Source: Bacteroidia bacterium
GTDB taxonomy: Bacteria; Bacteroidota; Bacteroidia; Flavobacteriales; Flavobacteriaceae
DNA length: 64,000 nucleotides
Direction of reading: 5' to 3'
Assembly (NCBI GenBank): GCA_030427585.1
Contig: JAUIBW010000005.1
Location: 62,001-126,000, forward strand
Positions 62,930-64,000 of this stretch are shown in pieces; position 1 is the stretch's first letter; the number at the start of each line of letters is the position of its first letter. The translations under genes were made by a program, and so were the position numbers. Below the pieces are notes generated by a model, which was not told where the DNA came from, did no database searches, and saw nothing but the letters and a program-made list of their open reading frames with translations.

Positions 62930-64000
62930 CTATGAAAACATATCTTTTACTTTTTCAAAAAATGACTTGTCCCCACTATCGGGGCTAGGTCTAAAATGAT
63001 CATCTTTAGCCATTTTTTCAAAAAATTCTCGTTGTTCTTTATTCAGGGCTTTTGGAGTCCATACATTCACATGCACCAAAAGATCGCCTTTTCCGTAACC
63101 GTTAAGACTTGGAATTCCTTTTCCTCTCAATCTCAAAATCTTACCACTTTGCACTCCATCTTCTATCTTAATTCTCACTTTACCAGATACGGTATCAATT
63201 TCTCTGGATGCTCCTAAAACAGCTTCAGAAAAACTAATGTATAGATCATAGTGTAAATTATTTCCTTCTCTCTGTAATTCGGGGTGTTCCTGTTCTTCTA
63301 TAGCGACCAAAAGATCTCCTGCAATCCCATTACCAGAAGCTTCATTACCTTTTCCTGCAACTTTAAGTTGCATTCCATCTTCTACTCCTGCCGGTATTTT
63401 TATACTCACCGTTTCTTCTATAGCTTTCAATCCCTGAGCATCTGCATCGGCAGGCCTGTGATCTATCGCCTGGCCAGCTCCACCACAAGCAGGGCAAGGA
63501 GAAGACGTTTGCATTCTTCCTAATATAGTATTAGTAATTCTGGTTACTTGTCCAGCTCCATTACATGTACTACACGTTTTATAGGTAGTACCCGGTGCTT
63601 GAATTTTTCGTTTTACCTTAATCTTCTTTTCAACACCATTTGCAATTTCCTCTAATGTAAGTTTAACACGAATACGAAGATTACTTCCTTTGGCTCTGCG
63701 TTGTCTTCCACCGCCGCCAAAACCACTAAAGCCTCCAAATCCACCACCAAAAATATCACCAAACTGGCTAAATATATCATCCATATTCATTCCGCCACCG
63801 CCAAATCCACCACCTTCAAAAGCCTGATGCCCATACTGGTCATAACGTGCCTTTTTATCAGAATCACTTAAAACCTCATATGCCTCTGCAGCTTTTTTAA
63901 ATTTTTCTTCGGCAGTCTTATCTCCTGGGTTTTTATCCGGATGATATTCTATAGCTTTCTTACGATACGCTTTTTTTATTTCTGCATCTGTAGCATTTTT
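62930..64000 (-). CDS. dnaJ: Chaperone DnaJ, 5' end outside window
   Basis: The frame stays open to the right edge; the internal ATG at 63790 is not the start. Visible from the edge: J domain ([19 protein letters not shown] with HPD), a Gly/Phe-rich region ([15 protein letters not shown]), a zinc region, and the C-terminal substrate-binding domains, ending at EKVKDMFS. About 12-15 N-terminal residues are missing. Only two CxxCxGxG motifs (CSTCNGAG and CPACGGAG) are present instead of four; the first and fourth are absent, so one zinc centre is lost. grpE is probably upstream, outside the window. Confidence 0.95.
   Translation of the reverse strand, partial: KNATDAEIKKAYRKKAIEYHPDKNPGDKTAEEKFKKAAEAYEVLSDSDKKARYDQYGHQAFEGGGFGGGGMNMDDIFSQFGDIFGGGFGGFSGFGGGGRQRRAKGSNLRIRVKLTLEEIANGVEKKIKVKRKIQAPGTTYKTCSTCNGAGQVTRITNTILGRMQTSSPCPACGGAGQAIDHRPADADAQGLKAIEETVSIKIPAGVEDGMQLKVAGKGNEASGNGIAGDLLVAIEEQEHPELQREGNNLHYDLYISFSEAVLGASREIDTVSGKVRIKIEDGVQSGKILRLRGKGIPSLNGYGKGDLLVHVNVWTPKALNKEQREFFEKMAKDDHFRPSPDSGDKSFFEKVKDMFS

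Overview
The window is 64 kb of AT-rich chromosome from a member of the Bacteroidota, most probably a marine Flavobacteriaceae (Aquimarina-like; the genus is a guess). The reasons are the gene content (CarboxypepD-plug TonB receptor, DUF4295 beside rpmB-rpmG, DUF2795, DUF2911, a long Bacteroidota-type SecA, a type IX secretion tail-like protein), promoters of the form TTG-N19/21-TAnnTTTG, and the absence of Shine-Dalgarno sequences. No rRNA, tRNA, CRISPR array, insertion sequence or prophage was recognised. Gene calls rest on reading translated sequences and motifs; no database search was possible.

Layout. 1-0.9 kb: 3' end of a protein built of 36-residue repeats. 1-8.1 kb (minus strand): amidase lipoprotein, ftsY, DUF4295, rpmG, rpmB, then cinA, an Hpt protein, an FAH-family enzyme and an exonuclease, with a possible small RNA between rpmB and cinA. 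8.2-15.6 kb: a DtxR/MntR-type regulator divergent from a metal-uptake operon (TonB receptor, thioredoxin-like protein, binding lipoprotein, ATPase, two permeases with winged-helix-like tails); a likely operator lies inside the receptor promoter. 16-23.6 kb: MFS transporter ending in a hairpin-bearing tandem repeat, a DUF6624-type lipoprotein, a 2-oxoacid dehydrogenase E2, recR, a 55-residue membrane protein, a GNAT, a cobalamin adenosyltransferase and DUF2795. 23.8-33.3 kb: secA, two ECF sigma-factor operons, a secreted protein with duplicated sorting-domain-like repeats, DUF2911. 33.4-34.5 kb: the MeaB GTPase.

34.5-46.9 kb is the most notable region: a minus-strand operon with the complete homoprotocatechuate meta-cleavage pathway (HpaD, E, F, G, H, I), continuing into a second aldehyde dehydrogenase, a ThDP decarboxylase-type enzyme, a metallophosphoesterase, an aminotransferase and an unknown P-loop protein, with a divergent AraC-type regulator. 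A near-identical 25-bp site lies upstream of both hpaH and the aminotransferase. Aminotransferase, decarboxylase and dehydrogenase together could feed an aromatic amino acid, possibly L-DOPA, into the ring-cleavage pathway; no HpaBC hydroxylase is present.

46.9-64 kb: a badly decayed BCCT osmolyte transporter, a class A PBP, PAP2 phosphatase, OmpA-type protein, MATE pump, M28 peptidase, PPK2, two outer-membrane-type proteins, an NtrC-like regulator without a DNA-binding domain, MscS, a NatAB-like ABC exporter, and dnaJ running off the right edge.
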